From positions 1-24,080 of the forward strand of contig DDTM01000040.1 of assembly GCA_002344075.1 (NCBI GenBank): DNA of 24,080 bases. Reading direction: 5' to 3'. Of the stretch, positions 1-8,164 are shown piece after piece; positions within the stretch are counted from its first letter, which is position 1; the number at the start of each line of letters is the position of its first letter. A program made the translations under genes and the position numbers. Source of the stretch: Bacteroidetes bacterium UBA2364 (GTDB taxonomy: Bacteria > Bacteroidota > Rhodothermia > Rhodothermales > UBA2364). Under the pieces are notes generated by a model. The model did not search any database, was not told the origin of the DNA, and was given only the letters and a program-made list of their open reading frames with translations.

Positions 1-64
1 TTTTAAGCGTTAAAAAAAATCATAAGAGTGATAAATAAATATCTGACTCAAAGGTTTGGTAATA

Positions 65-94
65 TTGATTTTAAATAAAACAATTTCATATAAA
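65..94 (+). promoter_or_regulatory. Possible promoter upstream of the M42 peptidase gene
   Basis: The AT-rich leader holds TTGATT (65-70), an 18-nt spacer and TATAAA (89-94), with the first ATG 14 nt further on. This would give a very short leader. Such matches are common by chance in AT-rich DNA, and Bacteroidota often use a different -33/-7 consensus, so support is weak. Confidence 0.25.
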
Positions 95-108
95 TCATAA
101 CATATTTT

Positions 109-1179
109 ATGCTTATGCACGCAAAAGAATTTCTTTGGGAATTACTTCAAACGCCAAGCCCTTCGGGCTTTGAAGCGCCCGGCCAACGGGTTTGGGCACA
201 ATACACGCGCACATTCGCCGATCAGGTAGAGAACGATGCCTATGGTAATACTTGGGCCATCATGAAGGGAATGTCTTCGCAGCCTACGGTGATGCTGGAA
301 GCCCATGCAGACGAAATTGGGTTTATGATCCACCACATCACATCCGATGGCCTGCTTTATGTACGGCGGGTAGGTGGGACAGATCATGCCATTGCACGTG
401 GAAAACGGGTTGTTTTTGCAGGTGATTTGGGAGAGGTCGTGGGTGTTGTGGGCAATACAGCCATTCATATTCGGGATCGTGAAGGCGAGAAAGTACCCAA
501 AATGCATGATTTATGGGTAGATATTGGGGCAGATACCAAAGAAGAAGCCGAAGCCCGTGGATTACGGATTGGGCAGGTAGGTGTTTATGTAGATGGGCCT
601 TTAGAATTGACCCCCAATCGTATCATTGGGCGTGCCCTTGATAACCGGATTGGAGGGTACATCATTGCAGAGGCCATCCGACGGCTTCAGATGGGGCAAA
701 AGCCCACCGCAACGGTATATGCCCTCAATGCCGTACAAGAAGAAATTGGTGGTAATGGCGCTAAAATGGCTGCCTATCGGCTATATCCCACTGTTGCTTT
801 GGTAGTGGATGTATGCCATGCCACCGATACACCGGGAATCAATTCCTTGGAACATGGTGAAGTGAAATTGGGTGCTGGTCCCACGCTCTCGCATGGTGGG
901 GCAAACCATCCGTTGGTGGTGGAACGTCTTATGGAGGTCGCACAATCGGAAGAAATCACGGTACAACACGAGGCTATCTCTCGTTATACAGGAACCGACA
1001 CCGATGATATTTTTGTGGCCCAATCTGGTATTCCGAGCGCCCTCATTTCCTTGCCTATGCGTTACATGCACTCCACCATCGAAATGATAGACATACGTGA
1101 TGTAGAAAATATCATCCGGCTAATGGTTGGGTTTGTTCAGTCGGTAAAGTCAGAAGATCGTTTTGTAATCAAAATCTAA
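109..1179 (+). CDS. M42 family metallopeptidase (glutamyl aminopeptidase/endoglucanase type)
   Basis: Predicted cytosolic dinuclear-metal aminopeptidase that trims N-terminal residues from peptides. The 356 residues match the family's usual length of about 340-360. The metal and catalytic residues can be read in order: H66 in AHADEIGFM, D178 in ALDNRIGG, catalytic E211 and metal ligand E212 in VQEEIGGNG, D234 in VVDVCHATD, and H321 in RYMHSTIEM. There is no signal peptide. ATG codons lie at 109 and 115; neither has a clear Shine-Dalgarno, so the start is uncertain by two residues. It is first in a long plus-strand run, and the next gene starts about 76 nt after its stop. The exact peptide preference cannot be read from sequence, and older annotations of this family as cellulase/endoglucanase M should not be trusted. 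Confidence 0.93.
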   Translation: MLMHAKEFLWELLQTPSPSGFEAPGQRVWAQYTRTFADQVENDAYGNTWAIMKGMSSQPTVMLEAHADEIGFMIHHITSDGLLYVRRVGGTDHAIARGKRVVFAGDLGEVVGVVGNTAIHIRDREGEKVPKMHDLWVDIGADTKEEAEARGLRIGQVGVYVDGPLELTPNRIIGRALDNRIGGYIIAEAIRRLQMGQKPTATVYALNAVQEEIGGNGAKMAAYRLYPTVALVVDVCHATDTPGINSLEHGEVKLGAGPTLSHGGANHPLVVERLMEVAQSEEITVQHEAISRYTGTDTDDIFVAQSGIPSALISLPMRYMHSTIEMIDIRDVENIIRLMVGFVQSVKSEDRFVIKI

Positions 1180-1255
1180 CCTTTGGTGCTGCACCCTTTT
1201 GGTCGGTTGGCGTACAGGGTTGAACACTTTTGAATCAACCTTAACCGGAGGCAGA

Positions 1256-1912
1256 ATGAAACGTATTTTGGTGATCATCATTTTATTGGGATTTGTACAA
1301 GCGGCATGGAGCCAAAACCTGCAACACGGTAGTGGTGGCTGGTACACCTATGTAGGTAACTATCGTTTGAATGGCGATTGGGGCTTACACTTTGATTCGC
1401 AAATTCGGCTCAAAAACCTGACCGGAGCCATGCAACAATGGAAAAATCGCGTTGCCATAAACCATCAGATACGCTCCAACCGAACAGCCAGTGCAGGCTA
1501 TGCTTTTGCAATCTTAGGAGGAGAAAAACGGCGATATGAGCATCGTATTTATCAGCAGTGGATTCGTCGTGCGCCTTTGGGGAAAGCGGATGTGGCCCAT
1601 CGCTTGCGGCTGGAAGAACGCTGGATAGACAGCGCTTTTCAGTTGCGCACCCGTTATTCGGTTCGGGCGACACATAAATTGAACCAGAAAGGCAATTGGT
1701 ATATGGCGATGGGTAATGAATACCACTTTAGGCTTTCGGAAGGAAAAACGGATCAAAACCGTGCCAATTTTGGCATTGGACACAAAGTTGGGCCCAAACT
1801 ATCGTTAGAGACAACGTATATTAACCAATGGATTCCCGGAAAAACCCAGAACCAAATGAACCATGTGGTACAATTATCTGTCTTAACACACCTGACATTA
1901 GACTGGGATTAA
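1256..1912 (+). CDS. DUF2490 family outer-membrane-type protein
   Basis: A 218-residue exported protein. The ATG at 1256 is chosen because GGAGG lies at 1247-1251, four bases upstream, and because translation from there begins with a signal peptide (KR, a hydrophobic stretch, then AAWSQ, cleavage near residue 19-20). The open frame extends back to 1199, but those residues lack signal character. The body shows alternating strands typical of a small beta-barrel. It has the aromatic and charged signatures of DUF2490, EHRIYQQW (95-102) and HRLRLEERW (115-123), plus a final beta-strand-like segment. DUF2490 proteins are common in Bacteroidota and have no established function. Its neighbours do not suggest a partner. 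The family call is from memory of the motif pattern. Confidence 0.8.
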   Translation: MKRILVIIILLGFVQAAWSQNLQHGSGGWYTYVGNYRLNGDWGLHFDSQIRLKNLTGAMQQWKNRVAINHQIRSNRTASAGYAFAILGGEKRRYEHRIYQQWIRRAPLGKADVAHRLRLEERWIDSAFQLRTRYSVRATHKLNQKGNWYMAMGNEYHFRLSEGKTDQNRANFGIGHKVGPKLSLETTYINQWIPGKTQNQMNHVVQLSVLTHLTLDWD

Positions 1913-1927
1913 AATAAAAGCGAGCCA

Positions 1928-2860
1928 ATGTCTGCAAAAATGTGCCCACAAATATCCGTGGTCAGTCCAGTATATAATGCCGAAAAAATCGTGGCGAAAT
2001 TGGTTACGGAATTAGAGGGCGTTTTGCAGGAAATGGCGGTTTCGTATGAAATTGTTTTGGTGGATGACCGAAGTCCAGATAGAGCATGGCAAGAAATGAA
2101 GCGGTTGGCGGGTGAATGCCAATATGTGCGTTGCATCCGCCTAAGCCGCAATTTTGGTCAGCACCCAGCGATTATGGCGGGCCTAAAGGCTGCTAAAGGG
2201 GAATGGGTTGTGGTGATGGATTGTGATTTACAAGATCGTCCGGCGGAAATTCCTCGGTTGCTCCAAAAAGCAAAGGAAGGATTTCAGGTCGTGCAGGCAA
2301 AGCGCCAAAACCGCTCGGATTCATGGCTGAAGAAAGCTTCTTCCTATATGTTTTCTAAAGTATATGGTTTTTTCACAGATACCCGGTACGATCACGAAAT
2401 CGCTAATTTTGGTATCTACCACCGTAAAGTTATCGAGTCCGTTTTAATGCTTGGAGATTCGATTAAATTCTTTCCGCTTTTTGTGAATTGGGTTGGATAC
2501 GAAAAGACCACTATTGCCGTAGAACATGGAGGGAGAGCCGAAGGAAAGTCTGCATATTCTTTTGGTAAGTTGATCGAATTAGCATTTAATACCATTGTGT
2601 CTTTTTCTAATAAACCATTGAAGTTGATGGTTAAATTCGGATTGTCTATATCGCTGTTTGCTTTCTTTATTGGGCTATATTATATCTTTCAGAAGATAAC
2701 CGGCGAAATCGTGGTTATTGGCTATGCTTCAATGATGGTTTCAATTTGGTTTTTTTCAGGAATTATCATTACTACGATTGGCGTTGTAGGTATTTACCTT
2801 GGGAAAATATTTGACCAAACCAAGTCTCGACCTATTTATGTCATAGATGAGGAGTTGTGA
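1928..2860 (+). CDS. GT2 family glycosyltransferase, membrane-anchored (ArnC/DPM1-like)
   Basis: Transfers a sugar from an activated donor, most likely to undecaprenyl phosphate at the cytoplasmic face of the inner membrane. The GT-A domain runs from about residue 8 to 225, starting with ISVVSPVYNAEK, then VDDRSPD (45-51) and the metal-binding DCDLQD (98-103). These are typical of the polyprenyl-phosphate glycosyltransferase branch. Two transmembrane helices follow (about 233-256 and 262-293), then a tail with RPIYVIDEEL. The 310 residues fit this class. ATG 1928 has only a weak purine stretch upstream; ATG 1940 is an alternative. The stop overlaps the next ATG by one base (TGATG), so the two are probably translationally coupled. 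The donor sugar is not readable from sequence, but the WecD/WecE-like genes downstream suggest a 4-amino-4,6-dideoxyhexose pathway. Confidence 0.88.
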   Translation: MSAKMCPQISVVSPVYNAEKIVAKLVTELEGVLQEMAVSYEIVLVDDRSPDRAWQEMKRLAGECQYVRCIRLSRNFGQHPAIMAGLKAAKGEWVVVMDCDLQDRPAEIPRLLQKAKEGFQVVQAKRQNRSDSWLKKASSYMFSKVYGFFTDTRYDHEIANFGIYHRKVIESVLMLGDSIKFFPLFVNWVGYEKTTIAVEHGGRAEGKSAYSFGKLIELAFNTIVSFSNKPLKLMVKFGLSISLFAFFIGLYYIFQKITGEIVVIGYASMMVSIWFFSGIIITTIGVVGIYLGKIFDQTKSRPIYVIDEEL

Positions 2861-3537
2861 TGATTCGTAAATTGGAATGGGACAGTGCTTTTTTTGGAAT
2901 CGAAATTGGAGTATATGAATCTGGAGAAATCAATTACTCCAATCAATACGATTTGATGATCACCAAAAGTCATCTTCCTGGTGCTTTCTTTTTACAAGGT
3001 TATGAGATGGCGATGCAGGAAGAAAAGCGTATCTATGAAAAGGAATTATGCCATATTCCATCAATAGCGTCCGAGGTTCAGTTTTTTTCTTTGTCCGGCC
3101 TTGAAGCGAGAGACTTGTACCCTTTAGCGTTTGAAGCCGGAAAATTCAGTCGTTTTCGTTTGGATCCACATTTTGGTGAAGATGCTTTCCGTCGCTTGTA
3201 TCGCCGTTGGGTAGAGGCGTCTATTAATGGTACATTTGCGGATGCCGTTTTTGTTCTGGTGCAAAAAGAAGCACTTAGAGGATTTGTTACCGTTAAAATA
3301 AAGGAAAAAATAGGATATATTGGCTTGATTGCATCCGATCCGTGCCACCAACACCAAGGTGTGGGCTCTACGTTATTGGTGTATGCCGAGCAATGGGCGA
3401 TGATGGCGGGCGCTCAACGGATGAAAATCCCAACGCAGGCAATGAATCGGGGCGCTTGTGTCTTTTATGAAAAAAAGGGATATCTGCTTGCAGAACGTTC
3501 CTATATCTCGCACTATTGGAGACTAAAGAAAACATAA
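2860..3537 (+). CDS. GNAT acetyltransferase, WecD-like (dTDP-4-amino-sugar N-acetyltransferase candidate)
   Basis: Probable acetyl-CoA-dependent N-acetyltransferase of 225 residues. The N-terminus, LEWDSAFFGIEIG (5-17), is the conserved opening of WecD/TDP-fucosamine acetyltransferases. The C-terminal half carries GNAT motif A, QHQGVG (164-169), and ends with the usual beta-strand region around VFYEKKGY. The start is ATG 2860, overlapping the GT2 stop by one base and preceded by GAGGAG (2849-2854) at five bases. A GTG at 2857 would add one residue but fits less well. WecD acetylates dTDP-4-amino-4,6-dideoxygalactose, which is the product of WecE; a wecE-like gene follows one gene later, which supports this substrate. 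The substrate remains inferred. Confidence 0.8.
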   Translation: MIRKLEWDSAFFGIEIGVYESGEINYSNQYDLMITKSHLPGAFFLQGYEMAMQEEKRIYEKELCHIPSIASEVQFFSLSGLEARDLYPLAFEAGKFSRFRLDPHFGEDAFRRLYRRWVEASINGTFADAVFVLVQKEALRGFVTVKIKEKIGYIGLIASDPCHQHQGVGSTLLVYAEQWAMMAGAQRMKIPTQAMNRGACVFYEKKGYLLAERSYISHYWRLKKT

Positions 3538-3540
3538 GTT

Positions 3541-3951
3541 ATGCCATTGTTACACGATGACTATATTGAAGTTATTTCTAATTATTCATTGGAAAAATGG
3601 AAACCTTTAATGGATTTTATTAATGTATTAGAGTTAAAATATTCGACAAATAAACAGTATTCAAAAAATATTTTCCAAACTCATTCTGTTGAGTTAAGGC
3701 AATTTTTAGATATTGTTCATCATCAAATACCTATTATGATCGTTTTTGATTGGGGAAATTGGACGGAAGGAAAAAAAATATTACAAAGCATGGATACAGA
3801 TTTGTCTTCTCTTTCAGTACCAAATTTGTGTAAGTTGATTACAGTTTTGGTGCGTGCAGATCGATTCAATGAAGGTTTATTACAGTCTTCGTTAGAGAAT
3901 GGGTTGATTCTTAAGTTATTAAAAGCCATACAGTCAAGGCTGGCATTTTAA
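3541..3951 (+). CDS. DUF6508-like small protein in the sugar cassette
   Basis: A 136-residue protein of unknown function starting three bases after the acetyltransferase stop. It has no signal peptide or transmembrane helix. The pattern FDWGNWTEG (74-82) followed by a C-terminal VRADRFNEGLLQSSLENG (103-120) resembles what I recall of DUF6508, whose members share a W/DRFxEG...ENGxI arrangement and lack an assigned activity. This is recognition by eye, not a search. Composition is striking: about 30 % GC by hand count over the whole gene, against roughly 43-45 % in sampled lines of its two neighbours. It may be a recent acquisition, or a standalone gene lodged in the operon. ATG 3541 has no clear Shine-Dalgarno. 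Confidence 0.6.
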   Translation: MPLLHDDYIEVISNYSLEKWKPLMDFINVLELKYSTNKQYSKNIFQTHSVELRQFLDIVHHQIPIMIVFDWGNWTEGKKILQSMDTDLSSLSVPNLCKLITVLVRADRFNEGLLQSSLENGLILKLLKAIQSRLAF

Positions 3952-3968
3952 CCATTAATATCTTTAAA

Positions 3969-5129
3969 ATGGAAAAGATTCCCTTTAATAAACCTTATCT
4001 GACAGGCAAGGAAACACAGTATATTCAAGATGCAGTTAATTGTGGAAAAATTAGCGGAAATGGTAAATATACCCAGATGTGTCATCGGTTTTTTGAAGAA
4101 CATTATGGCTTTGGTAAATGCTTATTAACCACTTCTTGTACCGATGCCCTCGAAATGGCCGCCTTGTTGTTAGATATTCAACCCGGCGACGAAGTAATTT
4201 TACCATCTTATACATTCGTTTCGACGGCAAACGCCTTCATACTTCGTGGGGCAAAATTGGTTTTTGCAGACTCAAGACCAGATCATCCTGGAATAGAAGA
4301 ATCCCAACTAAAAGCACTGATAAATTCTCGTACAAAAGCCATCATTGTAGTACATTACGCCGGAGTAGCCTGTGACATGGAAAAGGTGATGGCGCTCGCC
4401 AATGAATTTGGGCTGTATGTGGTTGAAGATGCAGCCCAGGCCATAGACAGTTTTTATACCTTTTCAAGTGGCAAAAAAGCTGCTTTGGGTAGTATCGGTC
4501 ATTTGGCTGCTTTTTCCTTTCATGAAACCAAAAACATCATTTCGGGCGAAGGCGGTATGTTGGTCGTAAATGACCCCAGATTTGTACAACGTGCCGAAAT
4601 AATATGGGAAAAAGGTACCAATCGTGCGGCATTCTTTAGGGGAGAAGTGGATAAATATGGTTGGATAGATGTGGGTTCTTCATTTTTACCCTCAGAAATT
4701 GTGGCAGCATTCTTATTTGCCCAATTAGAACATTTAACGTGTATTCAAGAGAAAAGAAAAAAAATATGGATACAGTATTTTGAGGGGTTGAGATCTGTGG
4801 AAGGGGAGGGGATCCGTTTGCCGTCTATTCCACATTATGCCACCAATAATGCCCATATGTTTTACATGGTGGCCCAAAGTGGGCTTCAACGCCAAAAAAT
4901 CATAGAGGCATTAGGTGCTAAAGGATTTCATGCAGTTTTTCATTATCTTTCCCTTCATAGAAGCCCATACTATGCCCCAAAGCATGATGGCCGTAACCTA
5001 CCAAACACCGATTTCTATACCGATTGCCTAATTCGTTTGCCCCTATTTTATGAATTAGACGCAATAAGCATAGATCGTATGATTCCAATCATAAGGGCAT
5101 CTGCACAGATGGGATTGGCTGCATTTTAA
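3969..5129 (+). CDS. wecE: dTDP-4-amino-4,6-dideoxygalactose transaminase
   Basis: PLP-dependent sugar aminotransferase of the DegT/DnrJ/EryC1 family. It converts dTDP-4-keto-6-deoxyglucose and glutamate to dTDP-4-amino-4,6-dideoxygalactose (dTDP-Fuc4N). The protein has 386 residues; E. coli WecE is of similar size (about 376). It opens with PFNKPYLTGKE as in WecE. Further motifs are TTSCTDALEMAALLL (54-68), VVEDAAQA with the PLP-pairing D154, and HETKNIISGEGG with the Schiff-base K188. The closest subfamily by eye is RffA/WecE rather than ArnB. It ends the glycosyltransferase/acetyltransferase cassette. RmlA and RmlB, needed to make its substrate, are not in the window. The start ATG 3969 has no strong Shine-Dalgarno. 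Confidence 0.88.
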   Translation: MEKIPFNKPYLTGKETQYIQDAVNCGKISGNGKYTQMCHRFFEEHYGFGKCLLTTSCTDALEMAALLLDIQPGDEVILPSYTFVSTANAFILRGAKLVFADSRPDHPGIEESQLKALINSRTKAIIVVHYAGVACDMEKVMALANEFGLYVVEDAAQAIDSFYTFSSGKKAALGSIGHLAAFSFHETKNIISGEGGMLVVNDPRFVQRAEIIWEKGTNRAAFFRGEVDKYGWIDVGSSFLPSEIVAAFLFAQLEHLTCIQEKRKKIWIQYFEGLRSVEGEGIRLPSIPHYATNNAHMFYMVAQSGLQRQKIIEALGAKGFHAVFHYLSLHRSPYYAPKHDGRNLPNTDFYTDCLIRLPLFYELDAISIDRMIPIIRASAQMGLAAF

Positions 5130-5196
5130 AATAATCATCTTGTATAATGCAGCTACGTCTTAGTGTACATTAATGCCTGATGCGCAGTAGAATCTT

Positions 5197-5208
5197 CTTC
5201 GTAGGAAC
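5197..5208 (+). repeat. Short intergenic repeat, copy 1 (CTTCGTAGGAAC)
   Basis: This 12-bp sequence between wecE and the GH1 gene recurs with one mismatch at 8829-8840, also in non-coding DNA. I did not find the core elsewhere in the window. Bacteroidota genomes often carry dispersed intergenic elements around a CCGTAGGAAC/GTTCCTACGG core, so this may be a degenerate copy. Two hits of 12 bp could still be chance. Confidence 0.3.
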
Positions 5209-5223
5209 ATAAAAAACAAATAC

Positions 5224-6612
5224 TTGATTAAGCGAAACAGACTATTGGATTTTACAAAGTCCAAACCAGAGCAATTGGTATTTCCAAAGGGGTTTGCATT
5301 TGGTGCGGCTTCGGCAGCTCACCAAATTGAGGGTGGAACCTGGAACAATAACTGGTCTGCATTCGAAAACTTTATCCGTCCGGATGGGGCGTCGGGCATA
5401 CGTACCGGCGAAACCTGTGGTTTGGCAGCAGATCATTGGAGTCTTTTCCCCTCAGACGTTTTGTTAATGCAGGACTTGGGCTTGGGGATTTATCGTTTTT
5501 CCATCGAATGGAGCCGGATTGAACCACAAGAAGGGCGTTTCGACGACGGGGCCTTAATTACGTATCGTAATTGGTGTAAACAACTCCGAGAAGCCGGGAT
5601 TCAACCAATGGTAACGCTCCATCATTTTTCGGAACCGATTTGGTTTTCGGAAAAAGGCGGCTTTGAAAAAAAAGAAAATATTGCTTTTTTTGAACAATTT
5701 GTACGATTTGTAGTCCCTGCCTTATCGGATTTTGTTGATTATTGGATTACCATTAACGAACCTGAAGTGTTCTCGGTGATGGGCTGGATGTTGGGCGAAT
5801 TTCCGCCTGGAAAAACCGAACCCCATACGATGGCAATGGTGATGGAAAATATCTTGTTGGCCCATGCCCGTGCCTACCACTTGATTCATGAGTTGGATAA
5901 ACTTGATGCCGATGGAGATGGGGTGGCATGTCAAGTAAGCATTGCCAAAAATATTCTACTTTTTGATCCCAAATCCAGATGGAATCCGGCAGATCGTTAT
6001 TTATCCAATCTAATGAACCGTCTATACAACGAGGCGATCTTGGAGGCGCTTCAATCTGGTGTGTTTCAACTGTCTATGCCGGGCCAATTTGACCAGAAGT
6101 CGTATTTGCCTGAATTGGCCAATACATTGGATTTTATTGGCTTAAACCATTATACGAGAAGCCTGATCCGTTTTAATCCATTCAAACAGCCTCCTTTCAC
6201 CATGCACACAGATCCTCGTTTTGAGACGAATGACATGGGATGGGAAATATGGGCACAATCCTTTTATGATGCGTTGATGCTGGTGCGTACCCTGAATTTG
6301 CCCATTTGGGTAACAGAAAATGGGATTTGTGATAACGAAACGCCCGATAAAAGACGGGTGGCTTTTTTGGGAGATTCTCTATACGCACTTCAAGAAGCCA
6401 TTCGCGATGGCGCTGATGTAAGAGGGTATATTCATTGGTCGGTGATGGATAATTTTGAATGGGCGCATGGGTTCCAGCCTCGTTTTGGGCTCTTCCGTGT
6501 GGATTACACGAGCCAGTCGCGGACACTCACCGAAGGGGGAAAATTGTATAAATCCGTTATTGAAAAACAAAAAAATGTATCCAGCACTAATTTCCGTGCA
6601 GACACTGTTTGA
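5224..6612 (+). CDS. Glycoside hydrolase family 1 beta-glycosidase
   Basis: Retaining beta-glycosidase (beta-glucosidase/beta-galactosidase type) of 462 residues, close to the usual 440-480. The GH1 opening FPKGFAFGAASAAHQIEG spans 20-37. The acid/base is E179 in TINEP and the nucleophile is E365 in VTENG. Substrate-site signatures LNHY (307-310) and the C-terminal WSVMDNFEWAHGF (405-417) are present. No signal peptide is visible, so it is probably cytosolic and hydrolyses imported oligosaccharides. No ATG lies between the upstream in-frame stop (5188-5190) and the conserved domain. The start is therefore a TTG, either 5224 or 5245, without a good Shine-Dalgarno. The 3' end overlaps the next gene by 38 nt. 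The exact substrate cannot be assigned. Confidence 0.92.
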   Translation: MIKRNRLLDFTKSKPEQLVFPKGFAFGAASAAHQIEGGTWNNNWSAFENFIRPDGASGIRTGETCGLAADHWSLFPSDVLLMQDLGLGIYRFSIEWSRIEPQEGRFDDGALITYRNWCKQLREAGIQPMVTLHHFSEPIWFSEKGGFEKKENIAFFEQFVRFVVPALSDFVDYWITINEPEVFSVMGWMLGEFPPGKTEPHTMAMVMENILLAHARAYHLIHELDKLDADGDGVACQVSIAKNILLFDPKSRWNPADRYLSNLMNRLYNEAILEALQSGVFQLSMPGQFDQKSYLPELANTLDFIGLNHYTRSLIRFNPFKQPPFTMHTDPRFETNDMGWEIWAQSFYDALMLVRTLNLPIWVTENGICDNETPDKRRVAFLGDSLYALQEAIRDGADVRGYIHWSVMDNFEWAHGFQPRFGLFRVDYTSQSRTLTEGGKLYKSVIEKQKNVSSTNFRADTV

Positions 6613-7423
6613 GCACTTGGACGACCCGTACTGGGTGGTTCTGGATGTACGTCATAACCTTTTGAAGCCCGAAGAAGGGCAAAGGCTATTTGAACAAGGG
6701 CATATTCCGGGTGCACAATTTGCGGATTTAGACCACGATTTGTCTGGTCCCATAATCAAAGGAAAAACCGGACGCCATCCGTTGCCCAATCCATTCGTAC
6801 TCGCCGAGAAAATAAGCACTTGGGGTATTGGCGAGGGGATACAAGTGGTGGTCTATGATGCCTTTGGTGGGGCTTTTGCGGCAAGGGCATGGTGGTTGTT
6901 ACATTGGTTGGGACATCCCAAAGTAGCCGTTTTGGAAGGAGGTTGGCCCGCTTGGTTGGAGGCGGGGCTTCCGACCACGCCCATCGTTCAGGCCAAAAAC
7001 CGGAGACCCTTTGTTGTACGACGACTTTGCACGGAAATGGTGGCAGGGATAGTGGACGTATGGGCGGCGGCAGATGAAGGGCGGCTTTTAGATGCGCGTA
7101 CATTTGACCGTTATTGTGGAGAGAATGAAATTATAGACCCAGTAGCAGGGCACATCCCTGGTGCTATTTCTTATCCTTTTATAAATAGCTTTGATTCAAA
7201 TAAATCAGATAGTGTAAAATATTTCAAAGCCACTCCAACACTCAAAAAGGAATTACAGCACTATAACCATCCCGTTTGCTATTGTGGTTCTGGAGTGACG
7301 GCAGCACATTTAGCGCTTTCTTTTGTCTATGCAGGCTTTCCCATGCCGCAGATATACCCCGGTTCGTGGAGCGAGTGGATTACCGATCCTGACCGTGGAG
7401 TACAAACAGGACCGCAACCTTGA
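6575..7423 (+). CDS. 3-mercaptopyruvate sulfurtransferase-type protein (two rhodanese domains)
   Basis: Transfers a sulfane sulfur via a cysteine persulfide. Its 282 residues fit the two-domain sulfurtransferase architecture: an inactive N-terminal rhodanese domain (about 1-130) with LDVRHNLL and GHIPGAQFADLD, and a catalytic C-terminal domain (about 150-280) with LLDAR and GHIPGAISYPF. The active-site loop is C237-G-S-G-V-T. The CGSGVTA form is typical of mercaptopyruvate sulfurtransferases, whereas thiosulfate rhodaneses usually have a basic residue after the cysteine (CRxGV). The start ATG 6575 lies inside the end of the GH1 gene in another frame. The frame is open back to 6455, but the extra residues are GH1 shadow. 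The upp start follows 16 nt after the stop, so the three genes are probably co-transcribed. Confidence 0.87.
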   Translation: MYPALISVQTLFEHLDDPYWVVLDVRHNLLKPEEGQRLFEQGHIPGAQFADLDHDLSGPIIKGKTGRHPLPNPFVLAEKISTWGIGEGIQVVVYDAFGGAFAARAWWLLHWLGHPKVAVLEGGWPAWLEAGLPTTPIVQAKNRRPFVVRRLCTEMVAGIVDVWAAADEGRLLDARTFDRYCGENEIIDPVAGHIPGAISYPFINSFDSNKSDSVKYFKATPTLKKELQHYNHPVCYCGSGVTAAHLALSFVYAGFPMPQIYPGSWSEWITDPDRGVQTGPQP

Positions 7424-7439
7424 ACTTAATTCAATCTTT

Positions 7440-8057
7440 ATGCTAAAAATTGTCAATCATCCGGTTCTAAAACGGGACCTCACCATTTTAAGGGATAAAA
7501 ACACCCCGCACGGAATTTTCCGGAAGCTCTTGGCCGACGCCTCGGCGATCTTGGCCTATGAAGCGCTCAGTCATGTTACATTGGCGGAATATCCAGTGGA
7601 AACGCCGTTAGAAACCACAACAGGTTATCGGTTTGCACAGGAAATTATCATTGTGCCAATCTTGCGTGCGGGACTTGGGATGGTAGATGGCTTTGTGCGC
7701 TTTGTGCCAGAAGCCCGAATTGGCCATGTGGGGGTTTATCGGGACGAAGTAACCCACCACCCCGTAGAATATTACCTAAACTTACCAGATCATTTACCAC
7801 AAGCCGATGTTTTTATTGTGGATCCAATGCTGGCAACCGGAGGGAGTGCTATTTGGGCTATTCATATGCTAAAGGAAAAGGGGGCAAAAAAGGTGCATCT
7901 GGTCAGCTTGGTTGCTGCTCCGGAAGGTGTTCAGGCTGTTGAGGCGGCACATCCTGATGTGGAAATCATTGTGGCGACTTTAGACCGCGTGTTAAATGAA
8001 AACAAGTACATCTTACCGGGCTTAGGTGATGCCGGTGATCGAATTTTTGGAACCTAA
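7440..8057 (+). CDS. upp: Uracil phosphoribosyltransferase
   Basis: Pyrimidine salvage enzyme: uracil + PRPP to UMP + pyrophosphate, cytosolic. The 205 residues match the family (about 208). The PRPP loop VDPMLATGGSA spans 127-137. The uracil-binding C-terminus YILPGLGDAGDRIFGT spans 190-205, and the conserved PILRAGLGM spans 73-81. ATG 7440 gives the canonical N-terminus; the frame is open upstream to 7323 but those residues overlap the sulfurtransferase gene and are not part of the family. There is no clear Shine-Dalgarno, and the 16-nt gap to the upstream gene suggests co-transcription. Confidence 0.96.
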   Translation: MLKIVNHPVLKRDLTILRDKNTPHGIFRKLLADASAILAYEALSHVTLAEYPVETPLETTTGYRFAQEIIIVPILRAGLGMVDGFVRFVPEARIGHVGVYRDEVTHHPVEYYLNLPDHLPQADVFIVDPMLATGGSAIWAIHMLKEKGAKKVHLVSLVAAPEGVQAVEAAHPDVEIIVATLDRVLNENKYILPGLGDAGDRIFGT

Positions 8058-8164
8058 GGGCCAAATTGTTCAATTTTATGTTGTGATATATGAGGAGAGA
8101 CCTGTATTTTATTACAAGGTTTTATGAACCTTATACTATCGTTCACCTTTTAATTGTTTGTAAC

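Noticed and set aside
1218..1240. Inverted repeat GGTTGA-N11-TCAACC between the M42 and DUF2490 genes
   Set aside because: Only six base pairs, no T-run and no promoter context; not enough for a terminator or operator call.
5143..5148. Perfect TATAAT upstream of the GH1 gene
   Set aside because: No acceptable -35 element at 16-18 nt and about 76 nt of leader before the TTG start; a single hexamer in AT-rich DNA is expected by chance.
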